Below are positions 23,700-35,552 of a stretch of 64,000 nucleotides of DNA, one piece after another. The number at the start of each line of letters is the position of its first letter. Position 1 is the stretch's first letter. A program made the translations under genes and the position numbers. The notes beneath the pieces were generated by a model, which worked only from the letters and a program-made list of their open reading frames with translations, ran no database searches and had not been told where the DNA came from. The DNA comes from Chrysoperla carnea (Eukaryota > Arthropoda > Insecta > Neuroptera > Chrysopidae). The stretch lies in the NCBI RefSeq assembly GCF_905475395.1, contig NC_058339.1, positions 44,835,172 to 44,899,171 on the forward strand, written 5' to 3'.

Positions 23700-24012
23700 A
23701 TTCGTTGGGTCATGTTAGGGACAATCAAATCGACCCCAGCGCTTCCAGTGGATTATTTTGTCGTTAAAGAGGGCTGTTATGACTAATTTTCAATTATTAA
23801 CTTGTTAATGGTATAGTAAATGTAAAATTAAAATAATTAAAGAAAAATAACAATTAATTAATTGCATTAGAAATTGCTAAAATAAGAGACGAAATTGCAT
23901 TAATAACATTTTTTAAATTTAAATAAACATAATTAATAAAGTAGTGTATCGATAACATAGAAACGACTCCAATGCACTGTGTGAATACAATTTTTATGGT
24001 AATTTAATGTGA
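23700..24012 (+). repeat. Family G repeat, copy 1
   Basis: It shares with 42140-42535 the landmarks 'gtcatg(t/g)tagggaca', 'ccagcgcttccagtg', 'gttataactaatt', 'attaaagaaaaa', 'ttgcatta(g/a)aaattg', 'taaagtagtgtatc' and 'gtgtgaataca'. About 310 bp with no inverted ends seen. Confidence 0.7.
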
Positions 24013-24487
24013 AGATCCTTTGATGTGCACAAGAAGATGATACAAAAATTCTGTAATTAAAATTTTAATCTTCTGCGTGTCACCATCTTTGAGTTATTTG
24101 AAAGCAAACAGTTGCTTGTGCATACGTGGCGCCGTATAAATATACTTCCGCGTAAATTTTAACACCGAATCTTTTTGCAATTACCACATTTCTGTGGAAA
24201 AGTAAAAATGGTTTTAACAAACTTGATACCTATATAATATAGTTAAACTTTCTTCTAAGCATACCCTCTTCAATCTCTGATGAAATATATAAACTTTTAA
24301 GGCCCTTAATTGAAACACACTTCAAATGTGCCGTATCCTTATTTGGATGCGTAAATGAAACAATAAATTGGAATTCAGAAATAATTAGAACACTTCAAAC
24401 TTTTCGAGAAATTAAGAAATAAAAATATTAATATTCTTGTAACAAATAATAGTTTGCCAAATTATTAAAGAGAACAGCATATTAGTA
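24013..24487. other. Gene-free stretch
   Basis: Nothing recognised. Confidence 0.4.
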
Positions 24488-24594
24488 GGGTGGTCCGTCA
24501 GTTAACGAACACGGTTGAGAACATCAAATATATAGAGTAGGGTGTTTTTCATGATTGATAATAAGTTTGATAACAAGGACTCCGGAATATTAGA

Positions 24595-25030
24595 TAGGAA
24601 AATGGCTTTCTGTGAAACTTTTTCTAGCCGACCTCCAAATATTCTTTGGATCATTCTGATCAAAAGCTTTCACGTCCACAAAAATTTTTAACGAGTAGTT
24701 TTCGATCTACGATCGATCAAAGGTACACATATATTTATAGTATCATATAACTACGGAAATAGCTTTCTGTGGAACTTTTTAAAACCGCCCTCAAAATGTT
24801 CTTCAGATCGAAAACTCTCACCACCACAAAACTTTTAAACTTGTTACTTTCAAGGTACGATCAGAACGATCCAAAGAATATTTTTGTGGGCGGTTTGAAA
24901 AAATTTCACAGAAAATCATTTTCTCAGTCATACAGGAACAACAAATATAATATACGTGTAGCTTTGATCGGACGTATCTCGAAAACTACTAGTTAAAAAG
25001 TTCTGTGAGACTAACAGCTTTTGATCAAAG
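24595..25030. repeat. Foldback segment
   Basis: 'ggctttctgtgaaactttt ... ctttggatcattctgatcaaaag' is mirrored by 'gatccaaagaata ... tttcacagaaaatcatttt', and 'ctttctgtggaactttt' repeats in the middle. There are at least three diverged versions of the same sequence in two orientations. Confidence 0.6.
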
Positions 25031-25380
25031 AACATATTAGGGTAGGTAGAACAAATTTTCAATATTGATTCTTATGATTTCGTTTTAACGACCTAGCAGA
25101 AAATCTCGTGAAAGTCTCGGGTTATCGAAAGTTAAAAAATGGATTATGTTTTTTTACATTTTCATCCCATTTTTAACCCTTTCGACAATTTCAAATTTCC
25201 TAGTACTTTTCTCGATGTAACTTTGCTTAAGCATATAGTGACAGACAAAGAGAGCTAGTACAGACAAAGAAAGAATTAGACAATTGAGTGAAATTTCTTT
25301 AATAATAAACTTAGCTTTGCCAATCCACAAAAAGACGAAAGTAGAGAGGAATTTCCAAACTAGAAATAACATCCAATTTA

Positions 25381-25795
25381 ACAAGTTAAAACAAATAATT
25401 GACTGAGTTAATTGTTGAAATACCATGTATAGACAGTTGATTACTCTATCACATTACACATATACCAAACATGATAATCCCATATTAATACATACTATAA
25501 AATTTGCATCTAATGTGTGCCGTCCTGAGTGAACAGTGATGTTTGCGAAAAAATGTTTCAAACAAAAGTTGGTTATTTTATTTTATGAGGAATATTTTTT
25601 ACATTTAAGCTTTTGTTTTATCTCTAGTGGTTTACAAGATTGGTCCTACGGACTCAAGACCCAATTGATCTATGTTGTTCATTTACGAACTCGACCTCAC
25701 TTTTTACGTCCTGAGTACGCTGTAAAAATTTCAGCTTGATATCTTTTTTCGTTTTTGTGTTATCGAGTTGAGGGGCGGGTTTACATGGTATAAAC
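25381..25795 (+). repeat. Family A repeat, near-complete copy with 3' deletion
   Basis: Starts 'acaagttaaaacaaataattg', has 'gttgaaataccatgtatagac', 'gtgatgtttgcgaaaaaatg', 'acaagattggtcctacgg', 'cgaactcgacctcac' and 'gagtacgctgtaaaaattt', then jumps from 'gttatcgagttg' to the terminal 'acatggtataaa'. Open frames at 25154-25426 and 25536-25739 are shadows of it. Confidence 0.8.
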
Positions 25796-25818
25796 AGCCA
25801 CCAACGGATGGACCACCA

Positions 25819-26270
25819 TATAGTTAGTATAAATATTAAATACTATTATTTACAATATGAATTCAATTTTCATATAATTGATTAATGATAAATGCATGTT
25901 AAAATAATGGAAATACGTAATTATTGTTATAAAACAATTGTTCTAAAAATCACAATGATTTATGACAGTACAGTCAACAGTGACAGTACAACAGTAGTAG
26001 TATGAAAATAATTACAGGGATTTTCAAACAATCTACCTACATTCTACACAACACAATGTTTATTTATATGTTATATTTTATAATTAGAACGAAATAATAA
26101 AAACAATAATGGAACATTCACATATTCACAGTAGTACTCTTATTTTATTTTAGTTAGTGACTCTGTTACCGTAGCTTCTATTAAATTTTTCGTGATTTAA
26201 TGATCGACTTCTATTAAGAGCCAGGCCAAAAAAAATTCTTTGAACGTTTGGTAAGTCAATAGAACGAAAC
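25819..26270. other. Gene-free stretch
   Basis: AT-rich with short repeated 'acagtacagtcaacagtgacagtacaacagtag' motifs near 25965-26000. No gene. Confidence 0.4.
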
Positions 26271-26655
26271 GGTTATGATTGTGGTGGTATTTAAATGAAT
26301 TTACTAAAGCTGAAAATTGTTATATAGGTTATATATTGCATATAAATAACAGTTATGACAGTCAGTCAGTCAGATGTTAGAACAGAGCTAATCAGTCAAC
26401 ACTAATGTATGTAAAAAAAATAAATAAGCTTCAGTTATGATTGCCGTGGTATTAAAATAAATTCACTAAAGTTGCAAATTGTAATACAGGTTGTATATTG
26501 CATATAAATAACAGTTATGTGAGTCGGTCAGTTAAATGTGAGAATAGAGCTGTCTGTCAGAACTGAATCTAATTTATTTATTTTACATACATAAGGGCTG
26601 ACAGACCAGCACTATTTTAACATTTATCTGACTGATTGACGTTACTGTTATTTAT
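26271..26655 (+). repeat. 161-bp direct duplication followed by an inverted partial copy
   Basis: 'ttatgattgtggtggtattt' at 26273 recurs as 'ttatgattgccgtggtatt' at 26434. The following 'aaatt(t/c)actaaag', 'ttgcatataaataacagttatg' and 'gtcagtcag' recur in step. From about 26570 the block turns round: 'ttacatacataagggctgac ... gttactgttatttat' is the reverse complement of the first unit's end. Confidence 0.75.
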
Positions 26656-26689
26656 AAGCGTTTCTGTTGCGCCGGCAACAGAAACGCTT
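26656..26689. repeat. Perfect 15-bp GC-rich hairpin
   Basis: AAGCGTTTCTGTTGC pairs with its exact complement across a 4-base loop, GCCG. It directly abuts the inverted partial copy ending at 26655. The stem and loop are strikingly GC-rich for this window. Confidence 0.85.
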
Positions 26690-27656
26690 CCTTTATTTTA
26701 ATAAGAAAAATCTGTTTGTACCCTCTCAATCAAAAAAATTGATTAAATTCTTTTACAGGTACTTTGTATATAAAATATACCGTTTCGATAAGTTCCAAAA
26801 AATAGTGTAAACTTAAAAAAACACTTTTGTTATCAAATTTTGATATGTCTTTACCCTTGCCTTCGATTAATTAACTAACGACCAAAGTTCAATGTAGACT
26901 CTAAGTCAAATAATAAAAATAGGGTATACAAAGTGTTGATAGCTAAAGTCCTATTTAGTCAATTAGAGAACTGGGAATGTAGAAATTAATCAGGATATTA
27001 ATAAGTAGATATATTATTCTGATGTGTAGATGTATTATTCGGATGAAACTCTTTATAATTGCAATGCAAAAGAAAAATGCATAGCAAAAGAACATTGTTC
27101 TTCTATTTTAAAGTTTAATTTCCAGAAAATTTAAAACATTCAATAAGAAATTCTGCGAACAGGATTCACGATATTTGTTCGATTTATTTATGTAAATTTT
27201 CATAAAATATTCCAAACTAGTTCAATTTTTTTCAGATTTGTGTGTACAAAAAACAAAATATTTAATTATCACATTACATTCATTGGAAAAAAAATAAACT
27301 CATTTATGAAAATATAAAAATTCTCTGAAACAAATAAAATTCGTGCATACGTATTATAGTACATTTACGTTTTCAGTTTTTCCTTGAACATCATCAATTT
27401 TTATTAAATACCTCTTAATAATTGAATAAAAACTTTCGTATTATTTTTACTCACGTTAAATTTACGTCTTAAAGTTATAAATATTAGTGAATTAAGTATT
27501 GTTTTGTTCAGTATTAAATTCAACTTTTAAATGAGTGTTTATTATAGTGTTTTTTAAAATTTAGTAAACATTGTTTATACAGAGTTTTTTTTATTATTGT
27601 GACTATAATCTTATTTTTAAATTATCCATTAGAGATAATTAAATTATCCATTAAAG
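26690..27656. other. Unique stretch upstream of a candidate first exon
   Basis: No repeat matched. It would contain the promoter and 5' UTR if the exon at 27657 is real. A TCAGT initiator-like motif occurs near 27508-27512, but there is no supporting TATA or downstream element that I can defend. Confidence 0.3.
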
Positions 27657-27686
27657 ATGGTTCCTGATCCAGATGCAAATGTTCTT
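27657..27686 (+). CDS. Candidate first coding exon (10 codons), partial gene
   Basis: ATG at 27657 lies in a good context (AAAG-ATG-G, A at -3 and G at +4) and opens the frame MVPDPDANVL, which runs straight into a perfect GTAAGT donor at 27687 (phase 0). The codons are richer in G+C than the surroundings. The rest of the gene would lie downstream, probably after long introns. I found no convincing second exon in the next several kilobases. I do not recognise the peptide. A chance ATG next to a GTAAGT is the alternative. Confidence 0.35.
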
Positions 27687-27967
27687 GTAAGTCGTTGCTT
27701 TATAATTAATGTTTTTTTTAATCTGTGTATATAAAACCTCTGGATATTTAGCTCCCCCCTCCCACTCACACACACTAGATTTTAACATTTGGAAGTTTAT
27801 TTAAATATATTTAGGCTGATGGTTGATAATTAAATATTTAGCGAAATATGTTCATACTTTTATGTGAAGAAATGGATGCAAACAAATTTATTCCGATTAC
27901 TCTTTATTTCAATATCTTCCGATGTGTAACTAATTGTTTCCAATATCAAGATTCAATTATGTACATA
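27687..27967. other. Unassigned sequence, possible intron
   Basis: No feature except a C-rich patch near 27751-27778. Confidence 0.35.
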
Positions 27968-28365
27968 TAGTGTGTCGCATTTAAGATGAAGACATCCTCA
28001 TATTTTGTTATATATAGGAATATCGATTTGAAATTTTTTATAGGCATACAAAGTAAGGGGTCGCATTGTTTAAGATACTTAATTTGAGCTTTCAACTCAG
28101 TCTACTACAAATTGACAAATAAGACCTATTCTTAATATTTTGGCTAGTGTCAGAGATTGTTAGAGATATCCAAAGTAATATTAGAAAAGTTGCTTAGAAT
28201 ATTTTTCTATACTTCTATAGCGATTTTCGTAAAAAAATAAGCATTTTGAATTTTTTTTTTAATTATTTTGGTCCACACTCGTAATTATTACAAGCTTATT
28301 GAAATATTTTGAGTACATAACACTTTTAAATTATCAATTTGTCCAGTTTTTTACATTAAATAGCT
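27968..28365 (+). repeat. Family B half-element, copy 2
   Basis: It starts 'gtgtgtcgcatttaagatgaag' and follows the arm of 54512-55250 through 'gaatatcgatttgaaattt', 'actacaaattgacaaataag', 'attcttaatattttggctag', 'ttagaatattttt' and 'tccacactcgtaattattac' to 'tccagttttttacatt'. The second arm is absent. Confidence 0.8.
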
Positions 28366-29390
28366 AAATTTAAACTTAGAATTCAACGAAATTAATTCAA
28401 TAACAGTATAATTTTTCTTTCTTAAATCATTCAAAATCATTTAAACTTTTATATTATCTTTTTCTCTTTTTGACGCTTCAACGCTCCGATAAATCCAACA
28501 AATCAATAGAATACAAACACGAAAACTAAATTCAAAAAGTTGATAGAAGGTAATTCAGTGAATTTTTCTTAAATCAATGCGATTACTGATGAAAAACATG
28601 AATTATGTATAAAAACTCTCAAACTACGTCTGCATATAGCGATAATATTACTAAAATGATGGAAAAAAAAAACAAATTTTAGTATGAAAAAATTCTGCAA
28701 CGGTCTACCTTCTTTGTCAAATTTATTACCATACTTACACCTGGTCTGATTTTGACAGCGTTAATCGATTGTTGTTTTTTTTAACATAAATCATTCAATG
28801 ATTAAAATTATTTAGCAAAGTAAATTACACATATATTACAAAAGTTTTGAAAACTAAATACTGTAAAAAAGTTCGAAGTCTTCGAACAGCAACAAAAAAT
28901 CTATATTTATTCCAAGAGCCAAACCAACTGAATGGTGCTCTGAACTTCTTCAATTCATTTATATAAAATTAAGACACGCGATATCAATTATCCTTCACGA
29001 GGGTGCATAAAATTGTCTTCCGTTTCAAGAAACTCTTGCGCCTTTAAAATGTTATTAATTACGTTATTTTAAGTAACGATCATGTATCTAGGAAGATTCC
29101 AAGGGTGGTATTGGAGGAAATATTTAAAGTATATAGAGTATACACCATTGGGCAAAAATTTTGTCGAAAATTGTATGAATAAAAATTATTTCGACAATTT
29201 TGTAGTAATCGCTGTTTAAAGTAAAGTGACCAATGATGCTATTACCATCTTGCCACAAGAATTTCTAAAAAATGGTACCTTTTAGCAACAAAAGACAGCA
29301 TAATTCGTGAAATTACCATACGTAACTTAAAATTTAATTTAGAAAAATAATATACAGCTTTCCTGGTCCAATATAAAGGTAATATTGAAT
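28366..29390. other. Gene-free stretch
   Basis: No gene. A short palindromic 'gtttcaagaaactcttgcgc' occurs near 29022. Confidence 0.4.
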
Positions 29391-29490
29391 CCAGCAAGTA
29401 TTGCTTTCAGTTTTTGAAAATTCCGATTTTATTACTTCTTCCAGCAAATATTGCATTCGGTTTTTGAAAATTTCGATTATATTACTTCTT
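29391..29490 (+). repeat. 50-bp tandem duplication
   Basis: Two units starting 'ccagcaa(g/a)tattgc' at 29391 and 29441, each ending 'attacttctt', differ at only a few positions. Confidence 0.85.
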
Positions 29491-32400
29491 CCATGTGTTA
29501 AAAGTTCAAATTTTCAGATAATATGAGGATTCAAAGTTCAATGATATACACTAGCTAAAATCTTCGCGAGCGTATAAACCTCACATATTATTCGACCGAG
29601 GGAAAAGTCACTGCAAAATTACATACAATTTTATTCCTCAAATTTATGTAATAGAAGAAGGGTTATCCACAAAATAAGCACACAGAAATTTTTGTATGAT
29701 TGTGGGACCAGTGAGTAAATCTTTTAAAAATAGAAAATAATCTTGCAATGACTTTCCAATTCAAGCGAATGTTAGATAGATATCATTTCCCTAAGACGTA
29801 ACTTTGAACCTCTAAAATTTTTATGCGTTTTGTAATTCTAAAAAGTTTATTCGATTTCAGGCACTTTTTCCGAACAATATTTTCTGTAATATGCGAAATC
29901 CTTTGATGTAGACATATGGCTCTTGGTGTAATACACATGTAAATAATAAAACCATGTACAACATAGATACTTAATCAAGCTTTTGTTTATTATAAATTAC
30001 TTTGACTCTGATTAAAAATTTTGTGTAGAAAACATTATATTTTTCAATGTTTATACATATATACAAAACACAAATCTATTCAGAAATGTGGACTCCAGAG
30101 CAAAAGGGGTCCAAGTGGAAATTCAACATTATCCCAAACATTTAATTGTTTTTAATGCAAAAATTGTTTATATACGCGACATATTTTGGCCCGAAAAGCT
30201 CGTAAGATAATTTGTTATAGCTTGTTATTCAAGAAAAATAAACAAGCTTTCAAGTATTCTTAACAAAGTTGTAAAATAATTTTTGAAATTTTGGTACGCT
30301 TCTAATCTTCATACAAAATGGATTCTCAAACAAGACAGAAAGAGTTTTCAAACTAGCTATTTTGGGTCCAAATTCGATTATTTTTATTTTTTGAGCATTT
30401 GGTGTAAAAATTTTGTTCTTTTAAACATTTGGTTGAGTATAATTTTTACTTTTTAACTAAAATAACATTAACATTCACTCAAAATGAGAAATATGTCACT
30501 TAGATCCTTTATGTTCTAGGGTTCACATATATATATTATATACAATACCTTTTCCGAACAAGGTAGAAAATACAACATCAATTGTTGCTAGGGACAACAA
30601 ATCATACCTATATCCCAGGTAGTTTGTTTTATGCCTACCTGATGAAAATTCAATATATAATGTTTCTAATTATTAATTAATTAATCTACTTATCAAATAT
30701 AAACTTCTTTCTCATCTCCATCGTGTTGTACATATAAAGAGATTTCGTTATATATTGATAACGGAAAAATCGAAAATCGAAAAGTTGCAATATCAATTAT
30801 TTTAGATGAAACAAAAATGTGCAACATTCTTCTTTGTTTGGGAATTGATCATTTGATAGTGATGTTTGATCGAAATGTGTTACCTACAAATATTGCAAGA
30901 CTTGATTAAGAAAGATATAAAACAAAAACATACATAAGATAAAGACGTTATAAACAAAAAAAAAAAATGATAATAACAATGCAACAAAATTTGTCTGCAA
31001 GTGTTTTGTTTGATCATCGTGCGTTCAACTCTAGATCAAATACTTTTTTGCAAATACCTAAAAAATTGTATACTCATAGTTCAATATAGGTACGTTTAAA
31101 TATTTTTAAGTAAAGTAAAACTTTACCCATAAGGAATTTAGTTAAATGACGCACGTTAAGCTCAAGAAAAAATAATTTATGTTTCATAGTATAATAAAGT
31201 ACTAGTAATTGGACCGAAAATCCTAATCGAATTTTTCAACATATTTTTACGTTTCATAGTCAGGGCAATGTATTAAAATCCCATTTATAGTGACGTTTGT
31301 GTATACGCATGTGGCGTGTACCCATGTGTGTTCGGAGCCATTTATTTGTTTATTATTTCCCGTGAATGGAATCTAGTAAGTCTAGGAAGTAGTAGACCAC
31401 AGATTTAATGTCTATGATTTCTATCTGATCAACTTTTCTGCCCGGCATATTCCTTTCACGAGATAAATTCTTTGCCAATTTTCAGAATTTATTATATAAT
31501 ATTAGTAAAATTGAAATTCATATAATTCTACAATCAATATGACTGTTTTTACCACCGATTGCCCACTGATCTCTTTTCCTTTTTTTTTTTTTTTAGAAAT
31601 TAATTATTTCATTTATTTTATTATGTTCCAAAACATAAAATAGGAAATTTTTCATTTGCCACAAAAAAAATTTTTGAATCTTACTTCTACCTGTATTCAA
31701 AATATGAAAATTAATTATTATAGGACTCAAGTATAATAAACTAATGATGTTGCACATTTTACTGTCGAAAATTTGTTAAGCTTACACAGTTTAGTTTTCC
31801 AGCAATGTGATTTGTTTTATTTTACTTTTAATACAGGGTGGGGCATAAAAAACAATTGATTTTGATCAAGAGGTACTCGACTATTAAAAAAAGAAAAGTT
31901 TTGCGATTTGAAAAAAAAAAATTCTCAACTCAAAGAATTAATTTTTCATTTATTATCATGAAATGATTGTTATTTTTGGAGTGGTCAGTCTGTGACTTCA
32001 GCTGAGCGACTGTTTCGCTGTAGATTCAATATTAGTCGAAATGACTCGAAATGTAATATAGAAATTGTAAGTTCGACCGAAGATTTTCTACACCAGAACA
32101 AATATATGCAAACTCTTTCTATATATTTGTTTAAATATATATTCAGTTCTTATCACATGTGACTTGTCTCAAACAGATAAATAGGATTAGGTTGTATGAA
32201 GAAACGTTTAACGTTGTTTGTTATTGATATGATAAAATACCTTATGTTGTTGATGATGAAATAGGCGGCTCTACCAGCTACCTACCTTCTAATAATATAT
32301 TGAATAGTTAATTAATTCAATGTATGGTATATACGGTAAATCTTTAGCTATAATACTGTAATGGCAAAACAAGCTGAAGTTAGCGCCTTGCAAATGTAAA

Positions 32401-32834
32401 TTTTCTAAAAGTTTTTTAAAAATTGATCCTCTTTTTTTGACTTGAAAACATTGACACAAGTTTTCCAACCATTGGTATGGTAACACGTTGATAAAGGGAA
32501 CAAAACGGTATAAGATATAAACATGGTTTTTTAAATTTTAGACATTCTTCGAGGTTACAGCAGGTTAGATTTTTATTTTCAAATATACGAATCCAATTTT
32601 ACCCCTACACCAAAAACCACATCAACCTGTTAGTTTTTATGTGTGATTCATTAATATAAGGCGATTTCTGCGCACAAACAGATCCATTATTTCATGGAAG
32701 AATCGATGATGCACATTTTGGATAGAATTACTGTACATAGCTAAGCTAAATTGCCGCTTTGGTGTTAAGAATGCTGTTCATTAATTGTTTTTACATTCAC
32801 CATAGCCACCATACCATGGTTATTATCGTGAATG
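29491..32834. other. Long gene-free stretch
   Basis: About 3.3 kb without a supported gene. The segment 31206-31340 ('ttggaccgaaaatc', 'tttttacgtttcatagtcagg', 'gtgtatacgcatgtg') resembles 36707-36800, so it is a dispersed repeat fragment. A poly-T tract lies near 31580. The open frame at 32289-32486 has no features. Confidence 0.45.
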
Positions 32835-33009
32835 CAGTGTTTCTCAATGTAGGAGATAACGCATTTTTGTGGGCGCTAGAAGCCTACAGGGCGGGAGGCT
32901 ATTGCACAGAATAAATGTTATAGGATAAGGCTTATATAGCACGCTTGGCTCGCTGAATAATAATTGATTCTCTAGTGGGTGGTTGACGAAATAACATTGA
33001 GAACCTCTG
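32835..33009. mobile_element. hAT-like MITE, 175 bp
   Basis: The left end CAGTGTTTCTCAAT and right end ATTGAGAACCTCTG form inverted termini of the classic hAT form (CAGxGxTTCTCAA). The flanking octamers (cgtgaatg / tattaatg) agree at 5 of 8 positions, consistent with a decayed 8-bp duplication. The interior is GC-rich relative to its surroundings and noncoding. Confidence 0.65.
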
Positions 33010-33199
33010 TATTAATGGGTCGCTATAATGCAACAAATGGCTCGAAAATTTTATGGCAGTGTTTCCAAGTTTTTTTTCTTACCGCAGAGATTTATACATT
33101 ATTTACATTTTTCCAAGTTTATTTGTGCAATTAAAACAATTTTCTAAATAATAATAATCGGGTTTAACCTCCGTTTTTCTGACATACGCCTTCTCACAT
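33010..33199. other. Gene-free spacer
   Basis: Nothing recognised. Confidence 0.35.
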
Positions 33200-33412
33200 A
33201 GGCCACCCACATCATTATTTGTTAATCTTTATTTATTAAATTATATTAATTTTTACAATTACATTTATGATGTGGATGTAATCGGTTACTTCGTTTTTAT
33301 CCAAGCGACGACAATGTGATCAATTCTGCACCTCCATTAATTATAATTGTTCACACTGCCTGGATTAAACCCGCAACTTAAGTCTAAGTAGTCAAACTCG
33401 GCCATTTAGACT
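33200..33412 (-). mobile_element. Third tRNA-derived SINE-like sequence
   Basis: On the minus strand a degenerate A box (TGGCCGAGTTTG, 33393-33404) and B box (GGGTTTAATCC, 33362-33372) are spaced like a tRNA. They are followed by a body containing 'attgatcacattgtcgtcgc' and 'cgattacatccacatcat'. There is no matching acceptor stem. It is unrelated to SINE-1 and SINE-2 and is the only copy here. Confidence 0.5.
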
Positions 33413-34599
33413 CTCAATTTTCTAAAAAACAATTTTCTTTTAAAATTTCAACTCTGTATCTATTTTTGTTTTTGGGTTATCGTGATGGCGGATAGACGAG
33501 AGAAACAAACTTAATAAAACATTAATCAGTTGATATTATGGACACCTGTATCAGTATTTAATTTCAACAATAAATATACCAAATTTTTTCCAAAGCTATC
33601 ATGTTCCTGAACTAGAGCTTATATTTGTGTTTATAATGTTAGACTAGGGATCTGGCCGATGACAAGGACAAACATGAAAACATAGTAATATCTATATTCC
33701 GGCTGAGCATTAAAAACTTTTTTTTATCGCATTTGAAGGTGCTAACTTTGCATAACCTTGCTAGGCTATCTATCTGGTGTAGTTGATGATATTACAACCA
33801 AATGTATAAAATAAATATGCAAACATTTATTTAGGATACAAAATCAACAATATATTCTATGTTTGTGAATTTTTAGTTATAATCAACAAACGATCCATCT
33901 ATATTGGTTGTTGAGATTCCGAGTTTTTTTTTAATTTGTAGAGAAATCTGTACGTGTATTTGGCTGTCATTACAATCTGAACGATTTTAATACTTTTGAT
34001 GTCAATGTTTGACATGAAAAAAAGTTTCACCTGAGCAGGAAATCGAATCCATAACATCTATCGTCCCAAATCAGTACTTAATGTATTAAAATGATTGAAT
34101 TCACACTTGGTGATTGTTGATTCGATACCGTCCATGATGGGGGTAACATTTTAGCTAATTTGCAACATTTTAAGCGTGGGAGTGTAAAATGGATAATGCC
34201 TTCGCAATGGATTTTCAAAAATACACTCAAAAAAGAGATAGAGAGCTTAAAAATAGCTCATGTTTTCTTGTGCGCTGGATTGTTTCTGAAAAGAAATATA
34301 GATGCAAAATTTCAAAAATAAAATTTGTTAATTCTATTTTAGAAAATCGGCAAACCTGCTGAATTTATCAAGAGTACCGGAAAATGTTTCCAACAAAATT
34401 ATTTTTTATAATGAACAATGAGGCAATTGAGGTACATTTTCGTTTATCTCGTACTAGTTACGAGTCTAAGCTATTTTGACCATTAAAAGTAGAAGTTGCA
34501 TCTATGTAATTTTTATCAAAAGCGAAAAGACACATTGTACCCTGCCATTCCGTTATTTTGGTTAAAATCACTCAATCTATAAAAAAATTGTACATTGTA
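33413..34599. other. Gene-free stretch
   Basis: Contains a very diverged family A-like piece near 33465-33590 ('gttatcgtgatggcgg', 'ggacacctgtatcag'). Nothing else. Confidence 0.4.
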
Positions 34600-35140
34600 C
34601 AGGATGGTCCAAATTATAGCAACAGGGATAAGATAACGTTTAAGTATTCATATTTCTCAATACACTTCTTTCTTTTCTACATACAGAGTGTTAAAACTTT
34701 GGAAAAAATTTTTTGGGAATACTAGCAAATCGGGTGCTTTAGAATTTTAGCACACAATTTAACCTTAAAATGTTCTTTATAAAAAAAATAAACAACTTTT
34801 GTTTGAAACATTTTTTCGTAAACATCACTGTTTACCCGTGGGCGCGCAAATTATGCGCAAATTGTATAGTATGTATTATATGGGAATATCAGTTATATAT
34901 GTGTGACATGTATGTATGTGTAATGTGACAGAGTAATCAACACTGTCTATACATGGTATTTCAACAATTAACTCAGTCAATTGTTTGATAGCTAATGCAC
35001 AATAAATAAATTTATATAAAATTATGTAGAGGTAATGATTTACAAAGCTAAAGAATATTTAACGTGCAAAATATCTTAACGCGTGACCAAATCTCCCACG
35101 ACGCAGCTAAAGTCCAGTTGTTATAGCTTGGACTACCCTG
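34600..35140. mobile_element. Tc1/mariner-like MITE interrupted by family A
   Basis: The ends CAGGATGGTCCAAATTATAGC and CAGGGTAGTCCAAGCTATAAC (read inward) are inverted and agree at about 19 of 24 positions including the following AAC. TA flanks both sides (34598-34599 and 35141-35142). A minus-strand family A copy (34788-34990) lies inside, so the MITE is older than that insertion. Confidence 0.72.
34788..34990 (-). repeat. Family A repeat, 5' half
   Basis: Minus strand: 'caattgactgagttaattg', 'aataccatgtatagacag', 'gattactctgtcacattac', 'atatgtgtgac', 'taaacagtgatgtttacg' and 'aaaaatgtttcaaac'. It is truncated before the 3' half. Confidence 0.8.
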
Positions 35141-35142
35141 TA

Positions 35143-35552
35143 CGTATGAAAGAAAATGACATATGAAAATTGTAATAAATAATTTTGAAATCTCATAAAT
35201 ATTTCAACACATATAAATAATAATACTAATAATAAAATCATATCATATCATACCATCTACTCGTACTTGTATAACTTTTTACTGACTTACTACTATTTGC
35301 AAACCACATACATGCATTCCAAATTCATGATAAAAATGTGAAAAACAATGCTTGTAAATTTTTATTTTTACATATGTTTTATATTCAAAAGCAGAACTTG
35401 ATCTAAAATATTATATGTACCTCTGATATTATTGTTTTTGAAAATGTACTACATAATACTAAAATTATTATTAATTTATACAACGTTATAATATATGATC
35501 GGTCGTTCTTGTTACACTGTGTCTCAAAAAATATATTACGTTTTTCACACAA
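35143..35552. other. Gene-free stretch
   Basis: AT-rich with short TAA-type runs near 35218-35235. No gene. Confidence 0.4.

Larger units (their letters stand above)
24488..25818. mobile_element. TIR-bounded composite element with nested foldback and family A copy
   Basis: The ends GGGTGGTCCGTCAGTTAACG (left) and TGGTGGTCCATCCGTTGGTG (from the right) agree at about 15 of 20 positions and are each flanked by TA. Inside lie a foldback segment (24595-25030) and a family A copy (25381-25795). The 75-residue open frame at 24769-24996 lies in the foldback arm and is not a gene. The alternative is an accidental pairing of unrelated 'ggtggtcc' ends. Confidence 0.5.

Noticed and set aside
24769..24996. 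75-residue open frame as a gene
   Set aside because: It lies wholly within an inverted-repeat arm of a foldback element.
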